NCBI RefSeq assembly: GCF_003989665.1
Contig: NZ_RZIJ01000036.1
Span: 1-56,293, forward strand
Source of the DNA: Azospirillum doebereinerae
Lineage (GTDB): Bacteria; Pseudomonadota; Alphaproteobacteria; Azospirillales; Azospirillaceae
Direction of reading: 5' to 3'
DNA: 56,293 bases
Position numbers and translations under genes: made by a program. Below, one piece after another: positions 33,760-43,320 of this stretch (position 1 is its first letter; each line of letters opens with the position of its first letter). The notes beneath the pieces are model-generated. The model searched no databases, had not been told where the DNA came from, and saw only the letters and a list, made by a program, of their open reading frames with translations.

Positions 33760-35534
33760 CAGCGCATCCCCGCCTCGTCGAGGATGGCCAGCAGCCGGTC
33801 GGCCGAACGCTCCCAGGTGAAGCGCTCCGCCAGACGGTCGCGGGCGGACGGCAGGCGATCCCCACCCCGGACGATGCCCGTCAGGGTGGCCGCGGCGGCC
33901 TCCTCGTCCGGCAGCCACCAGTCCAGCCCATGGAAGGGCGGGTGGAAGCCCTCCTGCCCCGGCACGCGGGCGGGACCGACGGAGGAGGGGATCAGCCGCG
34001 CGTTTCCCTCGTCGAGATAGGCGAGATAGGCGGAGTGGGCGGGCGCGATCAGCCCCAGCCCCATGGCCCCGGCCTTGGTCATGGGCAGGTCCCAGCCCTC
34101 CCCGTGCGACAGGCTCCAGTAATGGGTCGCGGCGCGGTAAAGCCCCGTCATCTCCCCGTCGGTGAGCAACCGGTCGATCAGCACCACCGGCGCGGCCTCC
34201 GCCAGCCGCCGGCCCACGGCCCGCTCCGCCCCCCGCACCAGCGCGCCGAGTTCCGCCCGCAGGGTTGGGCCGAGGCTCCGGCCAAGTTTCAGGATGAGCA
34301 CCGCCTCGTCCGTGGGTGCGGTGGCGCGCAGCCAGACCCGCATCAGCCCGTCGATGTTCTTGCGCGGGTTGAAATCCGAGACGTTGAGGAAACGGTGCCG
34401 GTAGCTCGACACCAGCCGTCCGCCGGGGGCGACCAGGACCGGCACGGCACCCGGCTCCACCGGATCGACGCCGAGCGGACAGACGCGCAGACGGTCCTCG
34501 GGAAAGCCTTGCTCCGCCCAGGCAAGGCGCGAGGATTCGGTCGGCACGACGATCAGGTCGCTGAACGCGCTCATCCGCCGCCAAGCCGGCGGAATGCGCG
34601 TTCCCTCGAACATGGTGAAGGTCACGCTGGCACGGCCCGGCACCCGCTCCACCGCCAGCGGAATGAGACAGTTCACCACCGCCCGCGCCGGAACGGGCCG
34701 GTCCAGCGCGCCGCCCGGCCAGGATTCCGTCCCCCTGGTCCCGATGACCTCCAGCGGCACTCCCTGTCTTCCACGCAACGCCCGGATCAGGCGCTGGCAG
34801 AAATAGCCGTAACCCGTGGCGCTCTCGAAGGGCCCACGGATCGCCACTCCACCGGCCTGCGTGCCTATGGCGGCCGTCATCGCGCGGTAGCGTGCGCAAC
34901 GGGCCAGCCCGTTGACCGCGTTCGAAGCGGCCGGATCGAGCCTCAACCCCCGCCGGAAGACCTCCGACGCCGCCCCGACCGTCCCCAGCCGCAGCAGCAT
35001 CTCGCCAAGCTGGACATGGGCGAGGGCACCGGCGGGATCCTCGGCGACGGCGTGGCGGAAGCCGGCGATGGCCTCCCCGAACAGGCCGGCCAGCATGCGC
35101 ACTGAAGCGAGGTTGAACCACGCCAGCCCGGAGCGTGGGTCGATCCGGACCGCCCGCGTCAGGACACGGATCGCCCCATCCAAGTCGCCCCGCTCCTGCC
35201 GCACCGTGCCGAGCCGGTCCTGGGCGAGCCGGAAGGCCGGGTCCAGCAAGGCCAGCACGCCGAAATGCGTTTCCGCCGCCGCCCAGTCGCGCCGCTGCTG
35301 CCGCAGGAGGGCCAGATTGCACCGCGCCGCAAAATGGGTGGGGGCAGTCCGCACCGCCTCCTCCAGCGGCCCCACCGCCGCATCGCCGTTGCCGGCCGCG
35401 AAGAGCGAGGCGCCCAGCAGGTTGAGGATGTCGGCGCCGCGCGATCCCGCCTCCAGAAGGGCGAAGCACGCGGCGGCGGCCTCCGCCGGCCGGCCGGCCT
35501 CGTAGAGCGCGATGGCGGGATCAAGATCGGACAC
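33759..35534 (-). CDS. TPR protein with GT4-type glycosyltransferase domain
   Basis: A 591-residue protein with TPR-like helices in residues 1-215 (LGASLFAAGNGDAAVGPLEE, LAWFNLASVRMLAGLFGEA). A GT-B glycosyltransferase follows: GPFESATGYGYFCQRLIRAL, TESSRLAWAEQGFPEDRLRV, NVSDFNPRKNIDGLMRVWL, then SHGEGWDLPMTKAGAMGL. These match the GT4 donor-site pattern (E-x7-E-like GEGWDLP). I prefer the GTG at 35534, preceded by AGAGG and overlapping the upstream stop by 14 bp; an ATG at 35552 is possible. It is the middle gene of a three-gene operon with overlapping ends. Substrate unknown. Confidence 0.87.
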   Translation of the reverse strand: MSDLDPAIALYEAGRPAEAAAACFALLEAGSRGADILNLLGASLFAAGNGDAAVGPLEEAVRTAPTHFAARCNLALLRQQRRDWAAAETHFGVLALLDPAFRLAQDRLGTVRQERGDLDGAIRVLTRAVRIDPRSGLAWFNLASVRMLAGLFGEAIAGFRHAVAEDPAGALAHVQLGEMLLRLGTVGAASEVFRRGLRLDPAASNAVNGLARCARYRAMTAAIGTQAGGVAIRGPFESATGYGYFCQRLIRALRGRQGVPLEVIGTRGTESWPGGALDRPVPARAVVNCLIPLAVERVPGRASVTFTMFEGTRIPPAWRRMSAFSDLIVVPTESSRLAWAEQGFPEDRLRVCPLGVDPVEPGAVPVLVAPGGRLVSSYRHRFLNVSDFNPRKNIDGLMRVWLRATAPTDEAVLILKLGRSLGPTLRAELGALVRGAERAVGRRLAEAAPVVLIDRLLTDGEMTGLYRAATHYWSLSHGEGWDLPMTKAGAMGLGLIAPAHSAYLAYLDEGNARLIPSSVGPARVPGQEGFHPPFHGLDWWLPDEEAAAATLTGIVRGGDRLPSARDRLAERFTWERSADRLLAILDEAGMR

Positions 35535-36996
35535 GACGCACCTCTTCCGCAACGGCTTCGGCCACCCGCGCCATGACCCCGTGCCAGTCGTTGCGGCGCG
35601 CCATGCGGAACAGCCGGTGCGACGGATACCAGGGCGTGCGGTCGGGGTGATTCATCCAGCGCCAGTCGCCCAGCCAGGGCAACGCCAGGAACACCGGCTT
35701 GCCCAGTGCGCCGGCAACATGCCCGACCACGGAATCGCAGGCAACCACGAGATCCATGCCCTCCGCGAGCGCGGCGGTGTCGAGGAAGCCCTCCGCCCCG
35801 GCGCGCCGGCCCGGCGGATCGACGATCCCGAACCGCCCGCCCAGCCGCTCCAGTTCGTCCAGCCCGGCAACCCGCTGGAGGCTGAAGAGCCGCGCGCCGG
35901 GAATCCGCGACAGGGGCTCGAAACACTCCAGCGGAATGGAGCGGTCGTCGCCATCGGCGCGCCACTGGATGCCGACGCGGAGTTCGCCCGGCCGTGGTCG
36001 TCCAAGGACCCGCTCGCGCCAGAAGGCCACCCGCTCCGGATCGGCCCACAGATAGGGAATGTCCTGGGGGATCGTGTCCGCCCTGGTGCGGCACCGGTAC
36101 GGCAGGCTCATCAGGGAGAGGCTGCAATCGAAATCAGGCAAGGGTTCCCCCCGCGCCACCAGCGAGTCGATGCCGGGGGCGGTGGCGAGCAACCGTTTCA
36201 ACACCGGCTGGCACTCGAAGACGGTTCGCGCGCCCATGGCCTTGAGCCGCGGGAAATAACGGACGAACTGCGCGCTGTCGCCCAGCCCCTGCTCGTAATG
36301 GACCAGGATGGTCAGGCCGGCGAGCGGACCGCCGTCCCAGACCGGCTTGCCTGGAAACGCCCGGTTCCACGGCCAGACCGCCTGGCCGGTGCGCCATTCG
36401 TACTCGCGCAGCCCCTCCTCCAGTTCGCCACGCATGAGCTGGGCGGTGCCGAGATTCTTGTGATGCTCGGGCCAGGCCGGGGCGAGCCGGATGGCGCGCC
36501 GGAAATGCCCGAGCGCCGCGCCGGGCCGCCGTTGCGCCATGACCGCCGCTCCGACGTTGTTGTTCACCGACGCGTCATCGGGCTGCAGCAGGGCTGCCAG
36601 CCGGAAGGCGCGCTCGGCCTCTTCCGGGTCGTCGAGCGCCATCAGAGTGCCGCCCAGCGCGAAAGCCGCTCCCGTCTGGTCCGGCCGCAAAGCGATCAGG
36701 CGCCGCAGGGCCCGCAGGGCTCGATCCGGCCGCAGCAGTTCCAGGTGGGTGGAGGCGAGGTGAAAGAGCGTGTCGGGATGCTCGGGCCGCAGGCGAAGCG
36801 CCGCGTGCAATGCCGCCACGGCCTCCTTCGCACGACCGGCCGTCCGCAGGGTGACTCCCAACAGAAACCATGGCACCGGGTGCTCCGGGCGCAGGGCGAC
36901 GGCGGCCCGGAAGCTCGCCACCGCGTCGGGCAGCCTCGAATGCTCGATGTGGAACAGCCCCTGGTTGAATCGCTGAAGAAACGCTTCCTCGCCCAC
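35521..36996 (-). CDS. TPR protein with GT9-like glycosyltransferase domain
   Basis: A 491-residue protein with TPR units to about residue 200 (FHIEHSRLPDAVASFRAAVA, VNNNVGAAVMAQRRPGAAL). A GT9-like domain follows: LVHYEQGLGDSAQFVRYFPR, RVGIQWRADGDDRS, then FLDTAALAEGMDLVVACDS and VVGHVAGALGKPVFLALPW. It ends in the local signature RTPWYPSHRLFRMARRNDW. The start is GTG at 36996 (VGEEAFLQRF) with GGGGG upstream; the open frame extends another 1.2 kb but there is antisense to the neighbouring gene. First gene of the operon with the GT4 and GT41 genes, divergent from the GT61 gene. Confidence 0.85.
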   Translation of the reverse strand: MGEEAFLQRFNQGLFHIEHSRLPDAVASFRAAVALRPEHPVPWFLLGVTLRTAGRAKEAVAALHAALRLRPEHPDTLFHLASTHLELLRPDRALRALRRLIALRPDQTGAAFALGGTLMALDDPEEAERAFRLAALLQPDDASVNNNVGAAVMAQRRPGAALGHFRRAIRLAPAWPEHHKNLGTAQLMRGELEEGLREYEWRTGQAVWPWNRAFPGKPVWDGGPLAGLTILVHYEQGLGDSAQFVRYFPRLKAMGARTVFECQPVLKRLLATAPGIDSLVARGEPLPDFDCSLSLMSLPYRCRTRADTIPQDIPYLWADPERVAFWRERVLGRPRPGELRVGIQWRADGDDRSIPLECFEPLSRIPGARLFSLQRVAGLDELERLGGRFGIVDPPGRRAGAEGFLDTAALAEGMDLVVACDSVVGHVAGALGKPVFLALPWLGDWRWMNHPDRTPWYPSHRLFRMARRNDWHGVMARVAEAVAEEVRRVRS

Positions 36997-37083
36997 CGGT
37001 CCCCCTTCACGGACGCCGCAGAAAAAAGCGCCATCCGGAAAAGCCCTGTCGGCGGGCCGGCGGCCAATGCTAACCATTGTCGG

Positions 37084-38973
37084 ATGGAAGCCGCTCCGCC
37101 GCAAGGCGCCATCACGCTCGCCGAAGCCCTGGACCGGGCGCTCGCGCTCCATCAGGCCGGTCGCGCCGGGGAGGCGGGCGATCTCTGCCGCTCGATCCTG
37201 CGTGCCCTGCCGGAGCAGGCGGAGACCCGCTGCCTGTTCGGTACCATCGCGTTCGGGCAGGGCCGCCTGGACGCGGCGGGCGCTCTCTTCACCGTCACGG
37301 CGGCGCTGGCTCCCGCCTTCTTCGACGCCCACCGCAACCTCGCCATCTTGGAGCAGGCCGCCGGCCGGCCGCTGGCGGCCTGCCGGCACCACCGGCGCGC
37401 CCTGGCCCTGCGGCCCGACGACGGGGAAACCCACCTCGCGCTGGCACTGCTGCACGGCCAGACCGGCAACGAGCCGGGAGCGGTCGCCTGGATGCGGCAG
37501 GGCATCGCGCGGGCTCCCGGCTTCCTGCCCCTGCGGGAAACCTACGTCGGCTTCTGCGAGCGCGCCGCCGCCCGCGCGTTCGGCCGCGGGGATCTGGAGG
37601 GCGCCGCCACCCTCTGCGAACAGGCACTCGCCCTCCTGCGGGAAGCGCCCGCCGTCACCGGAGTCCTTCGCGACCTGCTGGAACGGCTCGTGCGCGTGGC
37701 GCTGGTCGTCGGGCGCCCGGCCCTCGCCATGGAATTTCTGGCGATCAAGGATCCGATCGACTTCCCCGAGGTCCGGCCTCAGGACATCGACCGCTTCACT
37801 CTGTCCCTGCTGCCCTTCCCCGCTTGGTGCGCCGCCGCCGGCTTCCGCCACGAGATATGGCAAGCCCCATCCCAGGAGCCCGGCCAGACGCTGGTATCGG
37901 CAAGCCCCCCTTGGCTGCGCCCCCAGATCGACCGGCTGCCGGTACTGGCGCGGGAGCCGGTGGGCGTGGCGCTCGACGCGGAGGTCGAGGTCGTCCAAGG
38001 CTTCTACGTCAAGGACAATTACGAAAGCCACCTGCTGGCCGGCCGGCGTTTCCTGCTGCGCGAGGTGGCTGACACGGTCGTGCATGGTCCCCGCGTGCCG
38101 CTGGTCGGCGTGACGCCCGGCGCCATAGCGGGCGCCTTCCGTCTGCCCCGCCCGCTCTACCGGACGGTGGCGATCGACCAGCCGGTGTTCTTTCTCCCCT
38201 CCACCCCGAATTACTGGCATTTCCTTGTCGAGGTGCTACCGAGGCTGATGGTGCGGGAGCGAGTGGCCGAGACCCGCGCCCTGCCGGTGCTTCTCTTCGA
38301 CGTGCGGCCCTACCATCGGGAGATGCTTCAACTGGCCGGCCTCCCCGCCGAACAGATCATCGACGCGCGGGAACTGATGGGTCTGGACGGCGCCCAGGTC
38401 CTCTACCGCCTGAGCCGGGCGGCGGTGCCGTCGGCCGTTCCCTACCCCGCCGCCTATCGCTGGCTGCGGGAACGCCTGCTGCCGCAATGGCGCGGCGATG
38501 GGCCGCCGACGCGGCGCCTCTACCTGTCGCGGCGCGGCGCGGCGCCCAAGCACCGCATCGCCAACGACGCCGAGGTAGCGGCCCTGCTGGCAGACCGGGG
38601 CTTCGAGACGGTGCAGCCGGAACGGCTTGGCGTGCTGGAAACGATCGGGCTGATGGCGGAGGCGGAGGTGGTGGTGGCCCCGGTCGGGGCGGCCACCGCC
38701 AACCAAGTCTTCCTGCCGCCGGGCGGGCAATGGGTGCATCTCTGCAACCCGGACTTCTTCCATCCGGACTCCCGCTGGAACCCGCAGATGGGCGTGCAGA
38801 CTCCGCTGCTCGGCCGTTTCCACCATCTGGCCGGCCATTTCACCGACGATCCCGCCGGCCGGCCCGACGACCTGCTCGCCCGGCTCGACATCCCCGTGCG
38901 GATCGACCCCGACGCGCTTGGCCGACTGTTGGACGAGATTCCGGCTCACCCTTCAGGATCAGGACCGGGGTGA
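37084..38973 (+). CDS. TPR protein with GT61-family glycosyltransferase domain
   Basis: A 629-residue protein. Residues 10-200 are TPR-like (ALALHQAGRAGEAGDLCRSI, AHRNLAILEQAAGRPLAACR). The C-terminal half is the GT61/DUF563 type: NYWHFLVEVLPRLMVRERVA near 376, RRLYLSRRGAAPKHRIANDA, EVAALLADRGFETVQPE, then VVVAPVGAATANQVFLPPG near 530 in place of the usual GxHGAxxxN. The start at 37084 gives MEAAPPQGAI; its ribosome site is weak. It shares an 87-bp divergent spacer with the GT9 gene at 36996. Its last 15 bases overlap the end of the convergent methyltransferase gene. Acceptor unknown. Confidence 0.85.
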   Translation: MEAAPPQGAITLAEALDRALALHQAGRAGEAGDLCRSILRALPEQAETRCLFGTIAFGQGRLDAAGALFTVTAALAPAFFDAHRNLAILEQAAGRPLAACRHHRRALALRPDDGETHLALALLHGQTGNEPGAVAWMRQGIARAPGFLPLRETYVGFCERAAARAFGRGDLEGAATLCEQALALLREAPAVTGVLRDLLERLVRVALVVGRPALAMEFLAIKDPIDFPEVRPQDIDRFTLSLLPFPAWCAAAGFRHEIWQAPSQEPGQTLVSASPPWLRPQIDRLPVLAREPVGVALDAEVEVVQGFYVKDNYESHLLAGRRFLLREVADTVVHGPRVPLVGVTPGAIAGAFRLPRPLYRTVAIDQPVFFLPSTPNYWHFLVEVLPRLMVRERVAETRALPVLLFDVRPYHREMLQLAGLPAEQIIDARELMGLDGAQVLYRLSRAAVPSAVPYPAAYRWLRERLLPQWRGDGPPTRRLYLSRRGAAPKHRIANDAEVAALLADRGFETVQPERLGVLETIGLMAEAEVVVAPVGAATANQVFLPPGGQWVHLCNPDFFHPDSRWNPQMGVQTPLLGRFHHLAGHFTDDPAGRPDDLLARLDIPVRIDPDALGRLLDEIPAHPSGSGPG

Positions 38974-40311
38974 GCCGCCGTCCCGTTCCTCCTCATCCCC
39001 CAACAGCAGCGCCTCCACGCCGTCCGGGCGGGCCAGCGCTTGCTCGAAGTTCCCCGCCTCCACGATTTCGACGCCGGGCAGCGGAAACAGCAGCTTGGTT
39101 CCGCCCATCACCATCGCGCGCTCGCGCTCCAGGAACTCGCGACGGAAATGCCAGGGCAGCACCAGGTAGAGGTCGGGCCGTAGCGAGCGGGATTCCGACT
39201 CCGAGACGATCGGGATGCCGCTGCCCGGCGTGACGGCACCGACCTTGTCGGGGTTGCGGTCGGCGGCGCACTCGACGAGATCCCGGCCGATGCCGCACCA
39301 TTGCAGAAGCACGTTGCCCTTGGTGGAGGCACCATAGACGTGCACCCGCCCCCCCCCGTCGCGGACGGCGCGCAGCCGGCCGACCAACTCCTCCCGCAGG
39401 GCCTCCGCCCGCGTCTGGAAGGCACGGTAGGGATGGTCTGTCGCCAGCCCCATCGCCGCCTCCCGCCGCCGCAGCGCCTCCAGAAAGGCCCGGTCCTGCG
39501 CCGTGCCGAACCGGTCGTTCGCGGCGTGGCAGACGAAGCAGCGAATGCTGCCGCCGTTCATCCCGTTGATCTCCGCCCGGAAAATCCGCAGCCCGGCCCG
39601 CCGCGCGACGGTCTCCAGCACGGCGAGGCTGTAATACTCCAGATGCTCGTGGCAGACCGTGTCGAAGGCGTTCCGCAGCAGCATGAGCGGCAGGTAGGAC
39701 AACTCCAGCACCCACAGCCCGTCCGGAGCGAGCAGCCGGGCGATCGCGACGGCCGCCCCGCATGGATCCTCGATGTCGTAGAACATGGCGATGGAGGTCA
39801 CAACGTCGAACCGGGCCCCGCCGAGTTCCCCCAGCGCGGCTTCGGATGGAAAGAAGGCGTTGACGACGGTGACGTCGCCTTCGAGCCCGGCGGCGATGTC
39901 GGACGGATCGACCCCGACGCGCACCGACGCCGCAGGGTAGGAGAGGAGCAGGGTCCCGTCGTTGCAGCCGATGTCGAGCACCGCCGGCGCCAGGAGGCCG
40001 GCCAGCGCCCCGGCCTGCTCGGCGATGCCACGCAGATGGTCGCGCATCGTCGTGTTGAGGCCCGACCGGTACCAATAGGTTCGGTATAGCAATTCGGGAG
40101 GCACGCTGGCGGCGGTCTGCAACAGCCCGCAGGCCGCCGGATCCCGGTCGGCTCCGCAACGCACGAGCCGCATGGGAAAGGCCACCCCGGCCGGCACCGT
40201 TCGCCCCGGCTTGGCGAAGGCTCCCTGCAGGACCTGGGGGCCGAGATCGATGACCGGCACCAGGACCGGCGAACCGCAGACCCGGCAAGTCTGTCGCGGG
40301 CGAAGGGACAT
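38959..40311 (-). CDS. Class I SAM-dependent methyltransferase (sugar C-methyltransferase type)
   Basis: A 450-residue three-part enzyme. The N-terminal zinc-binding module has CRVCGSP (C9, C12) and later cysteines. The central SAM-binding fold has VLDIGCNDGTLLLSYP near residue 110, and DVVTSIAMFYDIEDP. The C-terminal C-methyltransferase domain has VHVYGASTKGNVLLQWCGIG and ADRNPDKVGAVTPGSGIPIV. This architecture is known from enzymes that methylate nucleotide-bound keto-deoxysugars, so it may modify a sugar used by the surrounding transferases. CHEHLEYYSLAVLE is the usual conserved segment. The start MSLRPRQTC at 40311 follows GAGGTCTCGGT. It is a single-gene unit divergent from the gene at 40546. 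Confidence 0.9.
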   Translation of the reverse strand: MSLRPRQTCRVCGSPVLVPVIDLGPQVLQGAFAKPGRTVPAGVAFPMRLVRCGADRDPAACGLLQTAASVPPELLYRTYWYRSGLNTTMRDHLRGIAEQAGALAGLLAPAVLDIGCNDGTLLLSYPAASVRVGVDPSDIAAGLEGDVTVVNAFFPSEAALGELGGARFDVVTSIAMFYDIEDPCGAAVAIARLLAPDGLWVLELSYLPLMLLRNAFDTVCHEHLEYYSLAVLETVARRAGLRIFRAEINGMNGGSIRCFVCHAANDRFGTAQDRAFLEALRRREAAMGLATDHPYRAFQTRAEALREELVGRLRAVRDGGGRVHVYGASTKGNVLLQWCGIGRDLVECAADRNPDKVGAVTPGSGIPIVSESESRSLRPDLYLVLPWHFRREFLERERAMVMGGTKLLFPLPGVEIVEAGNFEQALARPDGVEALLLGDEEERDGGSPRS

Positions 40312-40545
40312 ACCGAGACCTCGACGAGCGTGGGGAGGAGACACGGACCAGGGGGTGGAACGCGCTGGCGGACCGAGACGCCCGCAGGATTGCCAAGTCC
40401 CGGCCGATGATGCAGGGTCGCTCCCCTGATCGGTTCCGGAAAGAGGGGACAGATGGAATACACCGCCGGTTCCCGCTTGGCACACGTCTTTCTTCTCCAG
40501 TTCCTCCCCCGCCGCGGGCGAGGAACGTCGGCCGGGGGCTGACCG
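40312..40545. other. Divergent intergenic region with a near-consensus -24/-12 element
   Basis: It must hold promoters for both flanking genes. On the plus strand TGGCAC-N5-TTTCT (40478-40493) resembles a sigma54 site, but the -12 GC is TC. It is 52 bp before the GTG of the GT8-TPR-GT41 gene. No reading frame with recognisable protein content is present. Confidence 0.35.
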
Positions 40546-43320
40546 GTGCATCCCTTCGCGATCGCGACGGCCGGCGACAACGCCTATTTCCCGCTGCTCC
40601 AGGGACTCGTCCGCTCGGTCCGTGCCTTTCCGCAGGGGGGCGGGGTCCCCATCACCGTGCTCGACCTCGGGCTCGGGGCGGAGGAACGGCGCTGGCTGAC
40701 CAGCGAAGGGGCTCGGCTGGCGGCGCCCGGCTGGGACCACCCCTTCGACCGGCCGATGCCGGAGTATTTCAAGGCGATGGTGTCGCGCCCGCATCTCCCC
40801 AGGCACGTTCCCGACGCCGCCGTCATCCTGTGGCTGGACGCCGATTGCTGGGTGCAGGACTGGTCGGCCATCGACCTGCTGCTGGCGGGCGCGGCGGCGA
40901 CCGGCTTCGCCATCGTGCCGGAGCTCGACCGCACCTACACGCCCTTCTACGACGGCGCGCCCTACGTCCACCATCTCCATGACTGGTACAAGGCCTGCTT
41001 CGACGAGGCCACGGCGCGCCGGCTCTTCGCCTACCCGCTGCTGAACTGCGGCGTCTTCGCCGCGCGCCGCGACGCGCCGCATTGGGCGCTCTGGGCGCGC
41101 CTGCTGGCGGAGTCCCTCCGCCGGACCGTGCTCTTCGTCAGCGAGCAGGTCGCGTTGAACCTCGCCCTGCGCACCGGCGGGCTGCCGTTCAGCCAGTTGC
41201 CGGCGCGCTGCAACTGGATCTGCTTTCGGGCCACGCCCTTCAGCTCCGGAGACGGCCGGCTGCTGCTGGAGCCGGAGCTTCCCCACGCTCCGCTCGGCAT
41301 CCTGCATCTGGCGGGCTACCCCCTGCCCCGCAAGCAGGACCCGCACACCCTCTCCACGCCCGACGGCGGCACGGTCGTGCGCCCGCTCAGCCACGGGCCG
41401 CCGGCCGGAACGCCGGTCTTCAAGCCCATGGCCAAGCCGGTGGAGCGGCCGGAAAACGCGCTGGGCCGGGCTTTCGCCCTCTACCAGCAAGGGAAGCCCG
41501 AGGAGAGCGCCGCGCTGTGCCGGGCGATCCTCGCCGCTTCGTCCGACCAGCCGGCGGCGGCCTTCCTGCTGGGGGTGGTGGATTTTTCGTTGGGGCGGCT
41601 GGAGGAGTCGCGGCGGTGCTTCGCCGCCGCCATCGCCTTGCAGCCGGATCTCGCGGATGCCTTCAACAACCTCGCCCTGTTGGAACACCAAGCCCGCCCC
41701 CGCCTCGCCGCGACCCTGACCAGGCGCGCCCTCCGCCTCGAGCCGGACGCCCTGCCCTTCACCCGGCTCGGCACCCTGCTCCGGGACGAGCGGCGGAATG
41801 GGGAGGCGCTGGACGCCCACAGGCGGGCGCTGGCGCTCCAGCCGGATTCGGCCGACGCATGGCGCGAGAACGCCCACAGCCTGCGTGCGGCGAAGCGGAC
41901 GGCACGGGCCGCCCAGGGCTACGACCATGCCCATCGGCTTGCCCCGGAACGGACGGAATTCCTCTGCGACCGCCTGTTCGCGAGCCTGTCCATCTGCGAC
42001 TGGCGGAGCCACGCGGAGACGTGCCGCCGGCTGGTGGAGACCATCGACCGTGACCAGGGGGTCGTGCTGCCGCTGTTGAGCCTGCTCATCGGCACCAGCC
42101 CGGCGCAGCAGGACCGCGCGGCCCGCCGCTTCCATCGCGCGTTCGTCGGGCCGGCCACGGCGGCTCCGGCCATGCGGCGGCCCGTCGCCTCCGGGGGACG
42201 GCTGAACATCGCCTATCTCTCCGCCGACTTCCACGAACACGCCACCGCCCATCTGACGGCGGAACTCTTCGAACTGCACGACCGGACGCGCTTCGGCGTC
42301 TTCGGCTATTCCTATGGGGAGGACGACGGAAGCCCCATGCGGCGGCGGCTGGAGGCCGGCTTCGACCGCTTCCGCGACCTGCGGCACGCCGATGCCGAGA
42401 AGGTCGCGGCTCTGTGCGCCGAGGACGACATCCACATCCTCGTGGATCTCAAGGGCTACACCCGGGACGCCCGGCTGACGCTGCTGACGCGGCGGCTGGC
42501 GCCCGTCCAGGTGGCCTATCTGGGTTATCCGGGAAGCTCGGGCGCGGATCTGATGGATTACGCGATCGGCGACCGCTTTGTCACCCCGCCCGAGCATCAG
42601 CCCTTCTACCGCGAACGGCTGGTGCGGATGCCCGACAGCTATCAGGTCAACGATCGCCGCCGGCCGGCCGACGCCCCCGTGCCGACGCGCGCGGCCTGCG
42701 GCCTGCCCGCCGAGGGCGTCGTCTTCTGCGCCTTCCACGCCGCCTTCAAGATCGACCCGGTCCTGTTCGGCCTCTGGATGCGCATCCTGCGCCGCGTACC
42801 GGGCGGGACGCTCTGGCTCCTGGAGGCCGGAAAGGATGCCACCGCCAACCTGCGGATGGAGGCGGCGCGCCATGGCGTCGATCCGGCACGGCTGGTCTTC
42901 GCCCCCCACCGCCCGCAGGCCGAGCACCTCGCCCGCTACCGGCTTGCCGATCTGGCGCTCGACAGCTTCCCCTACACCGGACACACCACCACCTCCGACG
43001 CCCTGTGGATGGGTTTGCCCGTGCTCACGACGCGGGGGGAGACCTTCGCCTCCAGCGTCGCGGCCAGCCTGCTGCACGCGGCCGGCTTGCCGGAGACGGT
43101 CACCCGCTCCTTCGCCGAATACGAGGAGCGGGCGGTGCGGCTGGCCGGGGAGCCGGCGACGCTGGCCGTCTACCGACACCGGCTGGAGTCCGGGCGCGCC
43201 ACGGCGCCCCTGTTCGACAGCCCGCGCTTCACTCGAAACCTGGAGCGCGCCTACCGGACCATGTGGGAGCGCCACGCGGCCGGTCTGCCGCCGCAAGCCT
43301 TCACGGTGGAGCCATCGTGA
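40546..43320 (+). CDS. Fusion protein: GT8-like transferase - TPR - GT41 (OGT-like)
   Basis: A 924-residue two-enzyme fusion. Residues 1-270 are a GT-A fold with FAIATAGDNAYFPLLQGLVR, the metal-binding DxD in LWLDADCWVQDW (98-100) and YPLLNCGVFAARRDAP, resembling GT8-like transferases. Residues 300-510 are TPRs (AFNNLALLEHQARPRLAATL). Residues 545-910 are a GT41 catalytic region: RLNIAYLSADFHEHATAHLT, ILVDLKGYTRDARL, QVAYLGYPGSSGADLMDY, then DSFPYTGHTTTSDALWMGLP. The GTG start has GGGGG upstream. It could initiate glycosylation with one module and extend with the other. The next gene starts inside its stop codon (GTGA), so translation is coupled. Confidence 0.9.
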   Translation: MHPFAIATAGDNAYFPLLQGLVRSVRAFPQGGGVPITVLDLGLGAEERRWLTSEGARLAAPGWDHPFDRPMPEYFKAMVSRPHLPRHVPDAAVILWLDADCWVQDWSAIDLLLAGAAATGFAIVPELDRTYTPFYDGAPYVHHLHDWYKACFDEATARRLFAYPLLNCGVFAARRDAPHWALWARLLAESLRRTVLFVSEQVALNLALRTGGLPFSQLPARCNWICFRATPFSSGDGRLLLEPELPHAPLGILHLAGYPLPRKQDPHTLSTPDGGTVVRPLSHGPPAGTPVFKPMAKPVERPENALGRAFALYQQGKPEESAALCRAILAASSDQPAAAFLLGVVDFSLGRLEESRRCFAAAIALQPDLADAFNNLALLEHQARPRLAATLTRRALRLEPDALPFTRLGTLLRDERRNGEALDAHRRALALQPDSADAWRENAHSLRAAKRTARAAQGYDHAHRLAPERTEFLCDRLFASLSICDWRSHAETCRRLVETIDRDQGVVLPLLSLLIGTSPAQQDRAARRFHRAFVGPATAAPAMRRPVASGGRLNIAYLSADFHEHATAHLTAELFELHDRTRFGVFGYSYGEDDGSPMRRRLEAGFDRFRDLRHADAEKVAALCAEDDIHILVDLKGYTRDARLTLLTRRLAPVQVAYLGYPGSSGADLMDYAIGDRFVTPPEHQPFYRERLVRMPDSYQVNDRRRPADAPVPTRAACGLPAEGVVFCAFHAAFKIDPVLFGLWMRILRRVPGGTLWLLEAGKDATANLRMEAARHGVDPARLVFAPHRPQAEHLARYRLADLALDSFPYTGHTTTSDALWMGLPVLTTRGETFASSVAASLLHAAGLPETVTRSFAEYEERAVRLAGEPATLAVYRHRLESGRATAPLFDSPRFTRNLERAYRTMWERHAAGLPPQAFTVEPS

